Below are positions 1-11,570 of a stretch of 64,000 bases of DNA, one piece after another; the stretch's first letter is position 1, and each line of letters begins with the position of its first letter. Location of the stretch: the NCBI GenBank assembly GCA_963969595.1, contig OZ018408.1:21697823-21761822 (forward strand). Reading direction: 5' to 3'. The position numbers were made by a program, and so were the translations under genes. Source of the DNA: Neckera pumila (lineage: Eukaryota > Streptophyta > Bryopsida > Hypnales > Neckeraceae). Below the pieces are notes generated by a model. The model was not told where the DNA came from. It did not search any database and saw only the letters and a program-made list of their open reading frames with translations.

Positions 1-1098
1 AATACGTCCCACACTCAAGAGGACCACCTAGCGAACTATTTTCCGCGCAACATCGGTCGATCACGCAGACTGAAGCCACCATCAAGGTTCAGGGTCGCAC
101 TCGCTGGTCACGTCGGTCGTGAGGAATTGAAGTAAAGTAGTCGATCAGCCACACGTCCCTAGCTCACAGACTTTCCTGAAATAAAACTCCTATGCGAAGA
201 ATCTGAAAACCGAAACTAAGGTTATTGGTTCCTGGCTACTGGTGACTTGTCCATAGTCATAGAGGGTAACTGGGTCCTCTTCAAAGGTAAGCAGGGGAGA
301 AAATAGTCAGTCATAGAATGGGAAGGTAGCACTCGCAATCCAGGTTCACGTGCAAGTACAACTTTATTCTAGGTGATCCGAAGACCAGTGTTACTCTACG
401 TACTTCAAGAGAAACCCATTGCGGCAAACGACACAACACAGATTCGCTACTGTAGTCCAAAAAGCTGAAACCAGAAGGACTGCATCACAGAAGAAATTCG
501 AACTAGCTAAGAGAAGCCCAGCTGAGAAAAATCCTAGCGCGCAAGAAAAGTGGAACTCAAGTACTGTACGTGACCGTGGGGATTGGGGAACTTGTCACGG
601 AAAGAACTTTTCAGGGATGAAAGTATGCGGATATCACAAGATTCTCACATCACCCACACGAACTGCACGGAGTGCACGCCACCAGCTTAAGTTAGGGTCT
701 TTTTACACCAAAAAATCTTGGGCTCCAACTCATGAACACATGTGGTATCTTGTTTGAGGGATGAGACCATTGTAAGTGGGGTATCATGCTTGAAACAAGG
801 GACTTATAAGTAGGTAGTGGCTCAAACATTTGGTGTAAACCAAAAGAATTGAGTCATGGCCCAATGTACACTTGTGCTGAATTTTTATTGTAAAGTTATC
901 CATAGGAGTAGGCTAAAAGCAAACCCAAAACACACCACTAACACACATGCCAGAAGTTGGGCCAAAAAAGGCCCAAACAATCCAAAAATGGTCCAAAACA
1001 GCCCCAAAACGGCCTAAATAGCCCAAAAGACAAGTAGCAAACAATTTTAAACAATTGGAAAAAAATGTCTCTCCAAATTTCCTCCTCGACTTGGGGGT
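1..1098. other. Flank left of the retrotransposon, no gene
   Basis: I see no supported gene here. The only longer open frame (419-757, +) has no recognisable motif and an irregular composition, so I do not call it. At about 950-1035 the DNA consists of degenerate 10-11 base units of the type GGCCCAAAAC, a small minisatellite-like patch just outside the 5' LTR. The stretch ends with TGGGT at 1099-1103, the left target duplication of the element that follows. Confidence 0.5.
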
Positions 1099-1103
1099 TG
1101 GGT

Positions 1104-1544
1104 TGTTACGAGCTACTCGTAACAGTTGGACTTCTACGGTGGTTACAGATAATGGACAGTTAGCAGTTACAGACGTTAGGCTTAGGCTCCAGCATGCGTA
1201 TAAAGGAAGAAGAGAGAGCATCAATCCTTACGCAACATTCTGTAAATTCCTGAACTATGATAATAGAAGTTGGTCCATGATTTCGATCTGAGTAATTGTG
1301 TAATCTGTGTAATGTGTTAAGAAGAGTATCTGAATTAAGTCCACGTTGTTTGAGTCTTCTCGCATGGCAGATCAGTTCCTGATTAAATACCGATCAGGCC
1401 TTCTCACATGACAGATTAGTTCCTGATCAAGTACTGATCAGGCCTTCTCGCATGGCAGATCAGTTCCTGATCAAGTACCGATCAGGCTTTGATTCCCGAA
1501 TGGGGCGTTGACAGGACTTCAGTAGTAGTATCGGATCCGTAACA
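1104..1544 (+). repeat. 5' LTR (441 bp)
   Basis: Begins TGTTACG and ends CGTAACA, a 7-base inverted repeat at the termini. It carries three tandem 44-base units at 1355-1398, 1399-1442 and 1443-1486, one more than the 3' LTR. Outside that array it matches the 3' LTR almost base for base. Confidence 0.95.
1199..1205 (+). promoter_or_regulatory. Probable TATA box in the 5' LTR
   Basis: TATAAAG lies about 95 bases inside the LTR and is kept identically in the 3' LTR. It would serve as the RNA polymerase II promoter of the element. No transcript start can be read from the sequence. Confidence 0.5.
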
Positions 1545-1675
1545 TTATGTTGCGTCACCATCTGTCCACGTCCTGACAGTTTTCGACAGGTTGGGTTGTT
1601 GTCAATCGAAGTTGAGATACAAATCAGTTCATAAGAGTAATGGGGTGGTTTTTCGGAAAGTAGCTGTCGATTATT

Positions 1676-2779
1676 ATGGATCAAGAGCAGGCTGAAGTTG
1701 GGCAAGAACCTCATCCGATGCCTGAGGGAATAGGAGCGGGTTGGGCGGAATTTATCCAGCAGCAAATCCAAAGTGTATTTCAGGCTGCGTTGCCACACCT
1801 GGTGCAACAAATTTCGGAGAGAGCAGCTGCGACCTCTTCTCAGACATCGCTGTTGGACATCAACCCAGGAGGTGATCGGTACTTGCCAAGATTGAATAAA
1901 TGTGAGGATGTGAGAGGTGGAGAGAGGGAATCGAGGGTTGCTAAGCCAGAAAAGTTCACTGAGAAGAGAGGGGGAGAAATATACCGCTGGTTTGCTCAGC
2001 TTCGTTTGGTTCTTAGAGCTAATCCACGCACTTATCAGCACGATGAAGACAAGGTCGCATATGCATTGTCATATTTGGGTGGGGCTACTCAGAGTTGGGC
2101 AATGCCTCTGTTACAGGCACTCAATGAAGAACGAAGACATGAACTCTTGGTTGATTATAATGCATTTCGCGAATCCATGATTTCAGTTTATGGCGATATA
2201 GATCGGCGGGGAATGGCGGAAGATTGTCTTGCAAAGATTAAGCAAACCGGTTCTGTAGCAGCTTATGTCTCCAGTTTTAATGAGCATGCCGTGCAAGTTG
2301 ACTGGAATGAATCCAGTTTAGTGGCACGATTCCGAGGTGGGTTGAAGGACGAAATTCTTGATTCCATAGCCACGGCCAAGGCCCAACCACGTGGGCTCAA
2401 TGAATGGGTGGCAATGTCTTCAAGAATAGATGAGAGGCTATGGGCGAGGCGTCAATCACGAAAGCCCCAAATCCTACATACTACTCCAATGTCACCTATG
2501 CTTACTTCAAGAGACTCGCATGGACAATTTCAATCCATCCAGGAAAATACGGGTCCTGTACCAATGGAGTTGGATGCGGCTCGAGTGACCACAGCTTTGG
2601 CCAAGACTGCCACAGAACGATTGGATTACCAGCGTCAAGGAAAATGCTGGGGTTGCAGTCAAATTGGTCACGTTCGCTCAAAGTGTCCAACCAATCCCTC
2701 TCAGCCATTGAATTTGGCGGCTTCAGAGATGAGGGAAACAGGTCAAGCAGGACCGGGAAAAGGTCATGCCCGGGACTGA
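1676..2779 (+). CDS. gag: Gag polyprotein of the chromovirus
   Basis: An open frame of 367 codons starting at the first good ATG after the 5' LTR. The middle part (about residues 95-260) has the look of a retrotransposon Gag capsid domain, with W-rich and helix-forming stretches. Residues 324-337 form a CCHC zinc knuckle, C-x2-C-x4-H-x4-C, which binds the genomic RNA. The frame is intact. It ends at TGA 2777-2779, and pol opens in another frame 45 bases later with no overlap, so Pol synthesis would need some recoding or the junction has decayed. The assignment to Gag is secure; the start codon is a choice. Confidence 0.85.
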   Translation: MDQEQAEVGQEPHPMPEGIGAGWAEFIQQQIQSVFQAALPHLVQQISERAAATSSQTSLLDINPGGDRYLPRLNKCEDVRGGERESRVAKPEKFTEKRGGEIYRWFAQLRLVLRANPRTYQHDEDKVAYALSYLGGATQSWAMPLLQALNEERRHELLVDYNAFRESMISVYGDIDRRGMAEDCLAKIKQTGSVAAYVSSFNEHAVQVDWNESSLVARFRGGLKDEILDSIATAKAQPRGLNEWVAMSSRIDERLWARRQSRKPQILHTTPMSPMLTSRDSHGQFQSIQENTGPVPMELDAARVTTALAKTATERLDYQRQGKCWGCSQIGHVRSKCPTNPSQPLNLAASEMRETGQAGPGKGHARD

Positions 2780-2823
2780 GAGTGAAACATCGGTACCCGG
2801 GCAGTGTTCTTTCCCTGACATAG

Positions 2824-5800
2824 GCGGGAAGATCGAGAGGTGATCTTTCCCCGATACAGACGGGAAGACGAGCTGTTGCAGGAGCAGGAGGCACGCTTCA
2901 AAGTCATTTCCCTTTACTGGGCCCACCTCAAGATCAGTTGACAGCGGCGCATCAAGGTCAGTTGGCAAAAGCTTTTAATCCATTGTATTTACGAGCTACC
3001 TTGGACACGGGAGCTCATTTAACATTGACTGGTCGAATTAATTCAGTAGCCGCTAAGCCATTGGTGGACTCAGGAGCTACGGGTGTATTTATGCATCCCG
3101 ATTTTGCCCTCAAATGTCGGGCAATAATCCGACTGAAGCAGGTACCTCGGGAAGTGCATGTCATTGATGGGAGAGTAATAAGCTCTGGTCTCATTACGCA
3201 CGAGGCAACCGTTAATTTGGAGGTAGCTGGTCATTATGAAGTGTTGGTTGCAGATTTAACTAATACCGGGAAATATCCCTGCATACTAGGGACTCCTTGG
3301 TTGGTACTCCACGACCCCATGATTCGGTGGTCGGAAAAGAAGGTGGTGTTTAATTCGACATATTGTCTAGAAAATTGCTTACAACCTAGCCCTTGTAAAC
3401 AAGTTCAAAGACAAGTGACAACCAGTCATGAGCTGAAAAAAGGAAAACCACAACAAGATCAATTAGGCCTAAAGATTCCAAAGCATGCTATGGTATCCGC
3501 CGCCGCTTTTAGATTATCATCAAAAGATGCAGAGGTATATACAATAATGGTATCAGAAATGGATGCAGTAAATGGAAAAGATGGATTGGACAAGGTTCCA
3601 AAGGAATATAAAGATTTACAAGGAGTTTTTAGTGAAAAATTCTCCAATGAATTACCGGATCACGGAATTTCGGATATGAAGATTGAGTTTAAGGAAGGCC
3701 AGGAACCAAAAAATACCGGTTTACGTCCCATGTCTCCCATAGAATTGGAGGAGCTTCGTGCATACTTGGAAGAAAATCTGGGCAAGGGATGGATCCGTCG
3801 ATCTAAATCCCCAGTTTCAGCCCCCATAGTATTTGCAAGGAAGAAAGATGGTTCTATTCGCGTCTGCATTGACTATAGGAATTTAAATAAAGTTACCATA
3901 AGAAATCTTTATCCATTGCCACTTATCCCAGAGTTGACTGACCGATTGGTTGGAGCCCGTATATTTACAAAATTAGATGTACGACAAGCATACCATCGTA
4001 TTCGAATGGCTCTAGGTCACGAATATAAGACAGCCTTCAAAACTCGCTATGGATTATTTGAATATTTGGTCATGCCATTTGGCCTAATGAATGCACCCGC
4101 TCAATGCCAAGCACACATGCAATATATATTTAATGATCTCTTGGACATTTCGGTAGTAATTTACCTTGATGATATTCTAATTTTTTCTAAAAATTTGGAA
4201 GAACACCAACAAGTGGTGAGAGAAGTACTTCAAAGGTTATATAAGTACGGGTTATATGTTAAGGCTTCTAAATGCCAGTTCCACTGCACATCCGTAGAAT
4301 TTTTAGGCATGACAGTTTCTTCACAAGGTCTTGAAATGTGCACAGACAAAGTTAAAACCATTGAGGATTGGCCAATACCTAAAAATGTAAAAGAAGTCCA
4401 ATCATTTCTTGGGTTTGCCAATTTTTACCGAAGATTTATACAAGGTTATTCACAAATTGCGGTTCCACTCACCACATTAACCAAAAAAGATCAACCTTTT
4501 GTTTGGAGTATTGACGCTGATAATGCATTTAAACAACTTTGACTTAGGTTTTCTCACGCTCTTGTATTTTTGCATCCTAATTTCCAAAAACCTTTCATTA
4601 TTGAAACAGATGCCTCTGACACCGCAACAGGGGGGATTCTTTCCCAATATGGCGAGGACGGGCATCTCCATCCGTGTGCGTACCGTAGCTCAAAGATGTC
4701 AAGCACGGAACAAAATTACGACATTTATGACAAAAAGCTCTTAAGTATTGTTCTGGCATTTCAAGACTGGAGAGTTTACTTGGAGGGATCGCCACATGAA
4801 GTAATGGTAATTTCAGACCATAAAAATTTGGAATATTTTCTAACTACTAAACAATTAAATAGGCGGCAAGCACGATGGTCGGAAATTTTGTCTGCTTTTC
4901 GATTTGTTATCCAACATCGGCCAGGATCAATGAATGCAAGGGCAGACGTATTATCTCGTAGAGTTGATGTTATTGAATCACAGGAACAAGACCCTAGACC
5001 TCTACTGAAACTAGCAGCATTGGAGTCATGTGAAGCAGTATGGACAGATTTTCAGATCATTCAGCGCGCTCAGTTATCCACAAAGCAAGACCTATCACTT
5101 CAATCCATTCTGGCATTTTTTAATAACGGGCCAGACCGCGCTCCTGCTGACGTACGTCGGCGTTTTCAGTCTTACACCTTCACTGACGAACTCCTACGAT
5201 TTCAGAATAAAATATTTATTCCTGACGACAAGGAACTCCGCAGACAGATAGTCAGATCCAGACACGACGCTCCATCTGCGGGACACTTGGGAAGAGCAAA
5301 AACGGTGGACCTTGTTTCAAGAAATTTTTACTGGATCAAATTACGACAATATGTTCATCGTTACGTGGATGGATGCAACGTTTGCCAGCGATCCAAACCT
5401 TTGCATCAAGCTCCTTATGGACTACTGCAACCAATACCTGCTGCTGAAGCTCCATGGAAGAAAATATCTGCCGATTTCATTGTCAAACTTCCAACAAGTT
5501 CAGGTTATGATGCTATTTTGGTGGTGGTTGATAAAAACATGAAGCTTGCACATTTTATCCCCACAACTGAATCAATAGATTCAAATGGCTTAGCAAATTT
5601 GTACCTTCAAAATGTCTGGAAACACCATGGCATACCTACAGAAATTATATCTGATAGAGGCTCAATTTTTATCTCAAAATTCATGAAGAGATTATGTCAA
5701 CTTTTAAGAATTCGACCTTCTCCCACTACGGCCTTCCATCCGCAGTCAGATGGCCAGACTGAGAGAGTCAATCAGGTTCTTGAACAATTCTTACGAATGT

Positions 5801-6537
5801 TCACTACACAACAACAGGATGATTGGGCAGAGCTTTTACCCATTGCTGAATTTTCATACAATAATGCGATCCATTCAGCAACAGGAAGGTCTCCTTTCTA
5901 TTCAACATACGGGTATCACCCATCATTGTCTTTCACGACTCCATCTAATTCAACAGTACCGGCTGCAGAAGAACGAATTAGACATTTACAGCAAGTTCAT
6001 GAAGACATTACAACCATGATCAAGATTGCTGGTGATCAAGCAAAGGCCAAGTACGATAAGGCTGGTCATCTACATCACGTTTTCAAAGCTGGGGATCAGG
6101 TCCTCCTTCGCCATGACAACATAGCGACCACTTGTCCCTCATGGAAACTAGCACCTAAATTTTTAGGTCCTTATTCAATTACGGAAAAACTCTCCGATGT
6201 GGTGTATCGACTCAAATTACCAAAAACCTTACGTATACATAACGTTTTTCACATCTCTGCACTCAAAAAGTATAACCTCGACACGATCTCTGGTCGGCAA
6301 AACAAAGCTCCCCCTCCTGTAGTGACTCCGGAGGGCAATATCGAATGGGAGGTCGACAGAGTGCTGGATTCCCGTATTGTTGGCAGATGGAAGAAGCTCC
6401 AATATTTGGTGTCATGGACAGGGTACGGACCTGAGGAGAATTCTTGGGAAAACGCTGCAAACTTGAAGAACGCACCAGAACGAGTAGCAGAATTTTATCG
6501 ATTACATCCCAACGCACCGACTTTAGGAGGGGGGTAA
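2824..6537 (+). pseudogene. pol: Pol polyprotein of the chromovirus, interrupted by one stop codon
   Basis: One reading frame runs from just after a TAG (2821-2823) to TAA at 6535-6537, broken only by TGA at 4540-4542 near the start of RNase H. In order: aspartic protease with the LVDSGAT motif near 3061; reverse transcriptase with YLDD at 4162-4173; RNase H with an ETDAS motif near 4606; integrase with an HHCC zinc finger (about 5260-5400) and catalytic Asp 5473, Asp 5653 and Glu 5761, the last two 35 residues apart; then a GPY-type region and a chromodomain at about 6340-6510. The glutamate expected in the RNase H motif KELL is lysine here (AAG 4735-4737). The stop would separate protease and RT from RNase H and integrase. 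Confidence 0.93.
6525..6537 (+). other. Polypurine tract
   Basis: AGGAGGGGGGTAA directly precedes the 3' LTR at 6538 and overlaps the end of pol. Its position is where plus-strand DNA synthesis is primed in LTR retrotransposons. Confidence 0.85.
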
Positions 6538-6934
6538 TGTTACGAGTTACTCGTAACAGCTGGACTTCTACGGTGGTTACAGATAATGGACAGTTAGCAG
6601 TTACAGACGTTAGGCTTAGGCTCCAGCATGCGTATAAAGGAAGAAGAGAGAGCATCAATCCTTACGCAACATTCTGTAAATTCCTGAACTATGATAATAG
6701 AAGTTGGTCCATGATTTCGATCTGAGTAATTGTGTAATCTGTGTAATGTGTTAAGAAGAGTATCTGAATTAAGTCCACGTTGTTTGAGCCTTCTCGCATG
6801 GCAGATCAGTTCCTGATTAAATACCGATCAGGCCTTCTCACATGACAGATCAGTTCCTGATCAAGTACCGATCAGGCTTTGATTCCCGAATGGGGCGTCG
6901 ACAGGACCTCAGTAGTAGTATCGGATCCGTAATA
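6538..6934 (+). repeat. 3' LTR (397 bp)
   Basis: Pairs with the 5' LTR. It has two of the 44-base units (6789-6832 and 6833-6876) where the 5' LTR has three. Its last bases are CGTAATA, one transition away from the 5' copy, and it is followed at once by the target duplication TGGGT. Confidence 0.95.
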
Positions 6935-6939
6935 TGGGT

Positions 6940-7984
6940 ACCTCCAAGAGCTTCCTAAAAAGACTCCCCTTAGGTCCGGGAAGTTACTATCCACTTTGGC
7001 CATGTAGGATTCCAACAAGTATTTTCATCTACGGAAAAAATTATAGGCCACAAATCAAGTTTTCTTTGGTGCAAATCCAAAAGCAAGGTACCCATAGCTA
7101 TCTTTCAATCAAAACACTCCATTTCTTTGGGCTACAACCGAAAATTTCTTGCTGTAAACAAGCCCTTAGCACGGGATTTACGGCATTGGATGCTAAGAGT
7201 CTACAGTACTCCTGACAACATAGAGGGTAATGGCGTTGTACCGAGGTCAAAATGATTTGTAATTAAATTTGTACTTCAATACATCTGGCATTAGTCTCTC
7301 TTTAATCCTGGGCCCGTCATTATTCTTCCCAAACCCGGCAATTGGTCGAAATATGAAGGGCCTGCAACTTGGCTCGTTACATGACAATTTATTATTGTCA
7401 TACCTATTTTTGCATTGTTATATGTGCCAATCTATGCAACCTTCCCTTATTTGCATGAAAAGCCTCTTTTAATGTAGAATCTTTTCCATTTTTCCTTTTT
7501 ATAATGCAAAAAAGTCCATTTGACGTTTAGACCCGCGTTTGGATTGCTGGCTTTGCATTGGATCAATTTATTCTAAAAAAACAAAATACTATGTAGGCCT
7601 CATGGAATGCCCCTCTATTTGCCAATACAGAGATTGTTTGCAAAGAGTGCATTGCAGATGCTCTAAAGTAAGCAAATTAAGTGACCTTATAGTGTAGTCT
7701 AAGAGCATCTCATGTCACCCTCTTGGTTTGAGGCTGCTAGATGGTATTCTAAGGGGAGAGTTGCCGAGCGAGGGATCTCGTGGCAAAGTGAAGCTAGAAA
7801 ATCTCTTGCGATTTGAAGCAAGAGGGCTAGCAAAGGACTTCTTTTGCAACAACTAGTGGATGATTCGGAGCCACCGTGGAAAAAAGAGGTTGCCGTAGAG
7901 GGCCACATCCTTTACAAGTTGCTGTTTGGTCAGGGAGCTTCTTGCAAAGCCCTTTTTTATAGGCGGTTCCTCCAAAAATTTTGA
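6940..7984. other. Intergenic, nothing recognised
   Basis: No gene. Fragments such as AGATGCTCT near 7649 and AGAGCATCT near 7701 look like facing MITE termini about 50 bases apart, but I could not find their partners. Confidence 0.4.
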
Positions 7985-8960
7985 TCTATAAACCTGAAAA
8001 AATCTAAAAGTGTCCCATGATCACCCAAACTTGCACCTAGGTGTTTTACATAGTATAGAAAATATGTAAAAATTTAAAAAAAAATTATCCTCTCCACTAG
8101 AGAGTTGTAAAGAGTTAAGTACACTATGACTAATGTGAATAGTATAGGGCACTAGTTACAATAGTTACAATGAAATAAATCTTCTTCAACACCAACTTCT
8201 TGATTCGCAAATTTATCCAAGACATCTCAAAAGTTGCAATATATTCTAAATAGAATTTGTCGTATCTAATTTGTCGTATCCAATTTCAATGTTTTTATTT
8301 CTGGGTTGGGAATTAAAACAATCCAAAATTTGAAAAAAATTCTTAAACTGTCCTATAATCACACAAACTTGCACCTACATTGCATAGTACAAAAAACATA
8401 TACAAATTCTAAGAAAATTTAATCCTTCCACTCAAGAATTGTAGAAGATTTAGTACACTATGACTAATGGATCTAATGCTAAAGGGGCATTAGTCACATT
8501 AGTCATAGTTGAACAAATCTTTCACAAGACTTACTTCATGATTCAAAAAAGATTCCTAGACATTCCCATAAGTGGCAATAAATCCTAAACAAATATATTA
8601 ACATATGGAATTGGACATGTCAATATCAAAACAAATATATTAACATATGGAATTGGACATGTCAATATCAATTTTTATTTATTTTTAAATTTGGGAGTTA
8701 AAACAATCTAAAAATTGTAAAAACAATCTAAAAGTGCCCAATACTCCCACAAACTTGTAGATAGGTGTCTCATGTAGTATAGAAAATATATTTATAAATT
8801 CTGAGAAAATTTAATTCCTCACTTAAGAATTGTGGAAGATTTAGTACACTGTGACTAATATGACTAAAAATGGCAATAGAGTCACATAATTAGTCATTAG
8901 TCACAATGTACTAAATCTTCTACAACATCAACTTTTGATTCACAAAATTATTTCTTTCAC
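7985..8960 (+). repeat. Three degenerate tandem units of about 350 bp
   Basis: Three copies of one AT-rich sequence start near 7990, 8325 and 8700. Shared landmarks in each are a CCCAAACTTGCAC-like block, a TAGTATAGAAAATAT-like block, AGTACACTATGACTAATG, and a closing CATCAACTT-like block. Inside each unit the sequence around TACACTATGACTAAT is answered by an inverted ATTAGTCATAGT or ATTAGTCACA, so every unit can fold on itself. No coding potential is seen. Confidence 0.75.
8587..8670 (+). repeat. Perfect 42-bp tandem duplication
   Basis: The block beginning AAACAAATATATTAACAT is present twice in a row with a 42-base period and no difference that I can see. It sits between units 2 and 3 of the larger array and is clearly younger than it. 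Confidence 0.9.
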
Positions 8961-8964
8961 AACA

Positions 8965-10725
8965 TTTACCTATTGATTTACAACTGTAACTATGGCTTCC
9001 ACGTTGTCATTGCCTCTTCATCACATTGGCCTTTGAGTTGTTAGAACACAGAATCCAATGACAGCAAGGGGCTATGAAGGGCTTATGTACAAACCAAAAT
9101 TTTATTGGGATAGAAGACAAATCTGTAGGCCCCATGGCCTCTACATACACAACTACAATCAGTTTTTGGGGATTGAATTTCACTCGGCCATTTTGTCCAT
9201 CTCAAAAATCTGTTGGTAGGATTGTTTTAGTAATAGGCAGGAAATGCTCTAAGAGCACATATATGGTCCTATAAGTTTAGACCTAAAACTAACTTAAAAA
9301 ATGACGAGATTTTTGTGGACAATGAAATCTTGAACAATATCTTAGAAATCTACTGAAACTAAATTTAGTAGGATAAGTTATTATCAAAAAAATTTCATTA
9401 GAAATGTATCAATAGGGTTAATTATAAGGTAGGAGCAATCCGAGTTTTTTTGCCTATAAATAGAAACAAGCAAAACATTAGAGATCAAAATCAATTTGGA
9501 TCCAAAATGGTCTTCATTTTGAGTTTTGTTCCTAGATTTTTTCTTTCATCAATAAATATGTGGCATATGGGACAATTTTGTTTCAAAATCAAGACCATTT
9601 CACACCTTTTTTAGATCACTTATAGGCAAAATTGTAGCAAAACTTGGTGAAATTCAAGAATGGCATTTGAATACCAAATGCTACAATTATAAGAGGTCAA
9701 AATTTTATTGATAGATTTTTCAAATTCACACCCTAATTTCAATGTCATAGTATTGAACATTTGCTCTATAGAAATTTATTTATCATCTAGACATATTATA
9801 ATACATTCTTAGGATCAAGTATTATATTTGTTCATTCTATCTTTACATTTGAGGCCCAAAGGACACTTTCAAAGTCAAACATACAAACATCATGTAATTC
9901 TTGATTTTAAATGTAGTTAATCAAGGAAAAGGGGAATTTCCACTCCATTCCTTGCAAATGTACTTTCATTAAGAACTCTCAAAACAAAAAATTAGATGAA
10001 AAATTTGCAATTCTTCCATCATCCAATAAATAATGTGCATTTGAAACCATCTATGTGACATAGTGAAAGGATGAATGAGGAACAAATGATTTCAGTTTTG
10101 GTGCTTTATCATTAAACCTCAAGCAAGCTTAGATTGAGGGTTAGAAATTATTTAGAGGGCTTTTTTAGCAAACATATCACCCATTTATATTTGACTCAAG
10201 ATTGAATTTTTTCAAACCTTTTTTATAATAGTACACTATGTAAAACAAATGAGTCGATAATCATCGTTAGTTTAAAAATATAGTACAACTATAGGCATCT
10301 TCAACATCTTGCAACCATTGGAAAGAAATGAGGCCTCTGGAAGGCTATCCCATCGTGACATCCTTAAAGCTTTCCACATCACCACTGATCTTATAGAATC
10401 TTACTACCTGTATGTTCACCTTGACGACTTTCACAAAAGTGAAGTCAAGACATAATTATCATGGTACATCAAAGGTAGGCTAACTAGTGATGTGCATCAA
10501 AATACAAAATACAGGGTGTATAATAATCAACCCTAAATCCAAATACTCATAGTACAAGTTGTCAAAACTTACTCAATCTGACTTCAAACATGTGTTTCAG
10601 TTTCAAGAGGGATGGTTGATACTGGCAAGAGGTCCTCATGCAAATGAAATAGCCGGTAGTGAATTCATCAAACAATCGAACGTTCTCTGAAGTTCATACA
10701 CTGGATAATTTAACATGATCACTAA
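8965..10725. other. AT-rich intergenic DNA, nothing recognised
   Basis: No gene or repeat structure could be supported. The open frames are short and without motifs. Confidence 0.4.
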
Positions 10726-11006
10726 GCTAACTACACCTAAAATCGCACAGTCCTTAAAAGCGCACAGCGGATATTCTTGTCTAAAATGTACTCCCACTAT
10801 TCATATGACTCTATGATCGCTTTTAGGTGCACCTATTTTCAGCACTTTGAAAATTCGTAGTTTATTCACACAATGTCCAAAAAATGCATTCTAAGAGAAT
10901 CTAGAATCCTGTTTTGACTACCAATGAGACCCCACAATTTATTTTTCAATATAATAGTGAAAACCATGCTGAATTGCTTAACTGTGCGATTTAAGGTGCA
11001 GTTACC
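10726..11006 (+). mobile_element. MITE, GGTAACTRCACC family, older copy
   Basis: About 281 bp, collinear over its whole length with the better preserved copy at 42439-42718. The right end keeps GGTGCAGTTACC; the left end has drifted to GCTAACTACACC. The flanks no longer show a matching TTAA. It is non-coding. The shared full length and inverted ends are why I call it a transposon rather than a chance duplication. Confidence 0.75.
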
Positions 11007-11570
11007 TTATTGTAACACTATTTGGGATAATCTACAGTGAGTCCGCTAATTAATTATTCAGTTCCTTTAGAAACAACCCGGTAATCAGAAAATAAGTACA
11101 AGTGCATGTGATTCTCTGATGGAACCACGAACGTTGCACTTGGATTACACGGAGGATCTACAAGTATAATATTAACAGTTCCTTAATTTGTAGGTACAAA
11201 AACTTCAAGCAGTTGTATAACGACTAACTTACTCTAGAGCTTGTTCCAGGGCTTGTCGGCACCCACCTGTACTCAGATAGATTGGATCGTCTCGAAGTGC
11301 TTCTACAGAGAAGATGCCCGCGGTAGACCTCTAGATGGTCTACTATCATGCTCACATTCGGAGTCAGTTAATTACTGGTGAGGGATGTGGCAAGAATATT
11401 TGAATCACAAAAATTATAATCTTCACCAAACTTGATTATTACCAGATTAGTTAGTCTCCAAGGATCGAAGCAGTTATGGCTTCAGTGAACGAGCAACATA
11501 TTGGAACCATTGAAGCCACAGATACGGGCTCAGGAGGGAGTCTACCCCAAGCATACCCCAAGCGTTACTT
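11007..11570. other. Intergenic, nothing recognised
   Basis: I see neither coding sequence nor repeat structure between the MITE and the psbO-like fragment. Confidence 0.4.

Larger units (their letters stand above)
1104..6934 (+). mobile_element. Ty3/gypsy LTR retrotransposon (chromovirus), complete but damaged
   Basis: A full-length element. Two LTRs start TGTTACG and end CGTAACA (5' copy) or CGTAATA (3' copy). The element is flanked by a perfect 5-base direct repeat, TGGGT, at 1099-1103 and 6935-6939. The internal part encodes Gag with a zinc knuckle and Pol in the gypsy order protease, reverse transcriptase, RNase H, integrase, with a C-terminal chromodomain that defines chromoviruses. 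A polypurine tract abuts the 3' LTR. The LTRs differ at 8 aligned sites (about 2%), all C/T, plus one 44-base unit, so the insertion is fairly young. A TGA in pol and an altered RNase H residue make this copy unlikely to be autonomous. No tRNA-type primer binding site is recognisable just after the 5' LTR. Confidence 0.95.

Noticed and set aside
419..757. 112-codon open frame as a gene
   Set aside because: No motif, no splice partners, irregular composition, and no homology that I recognise.
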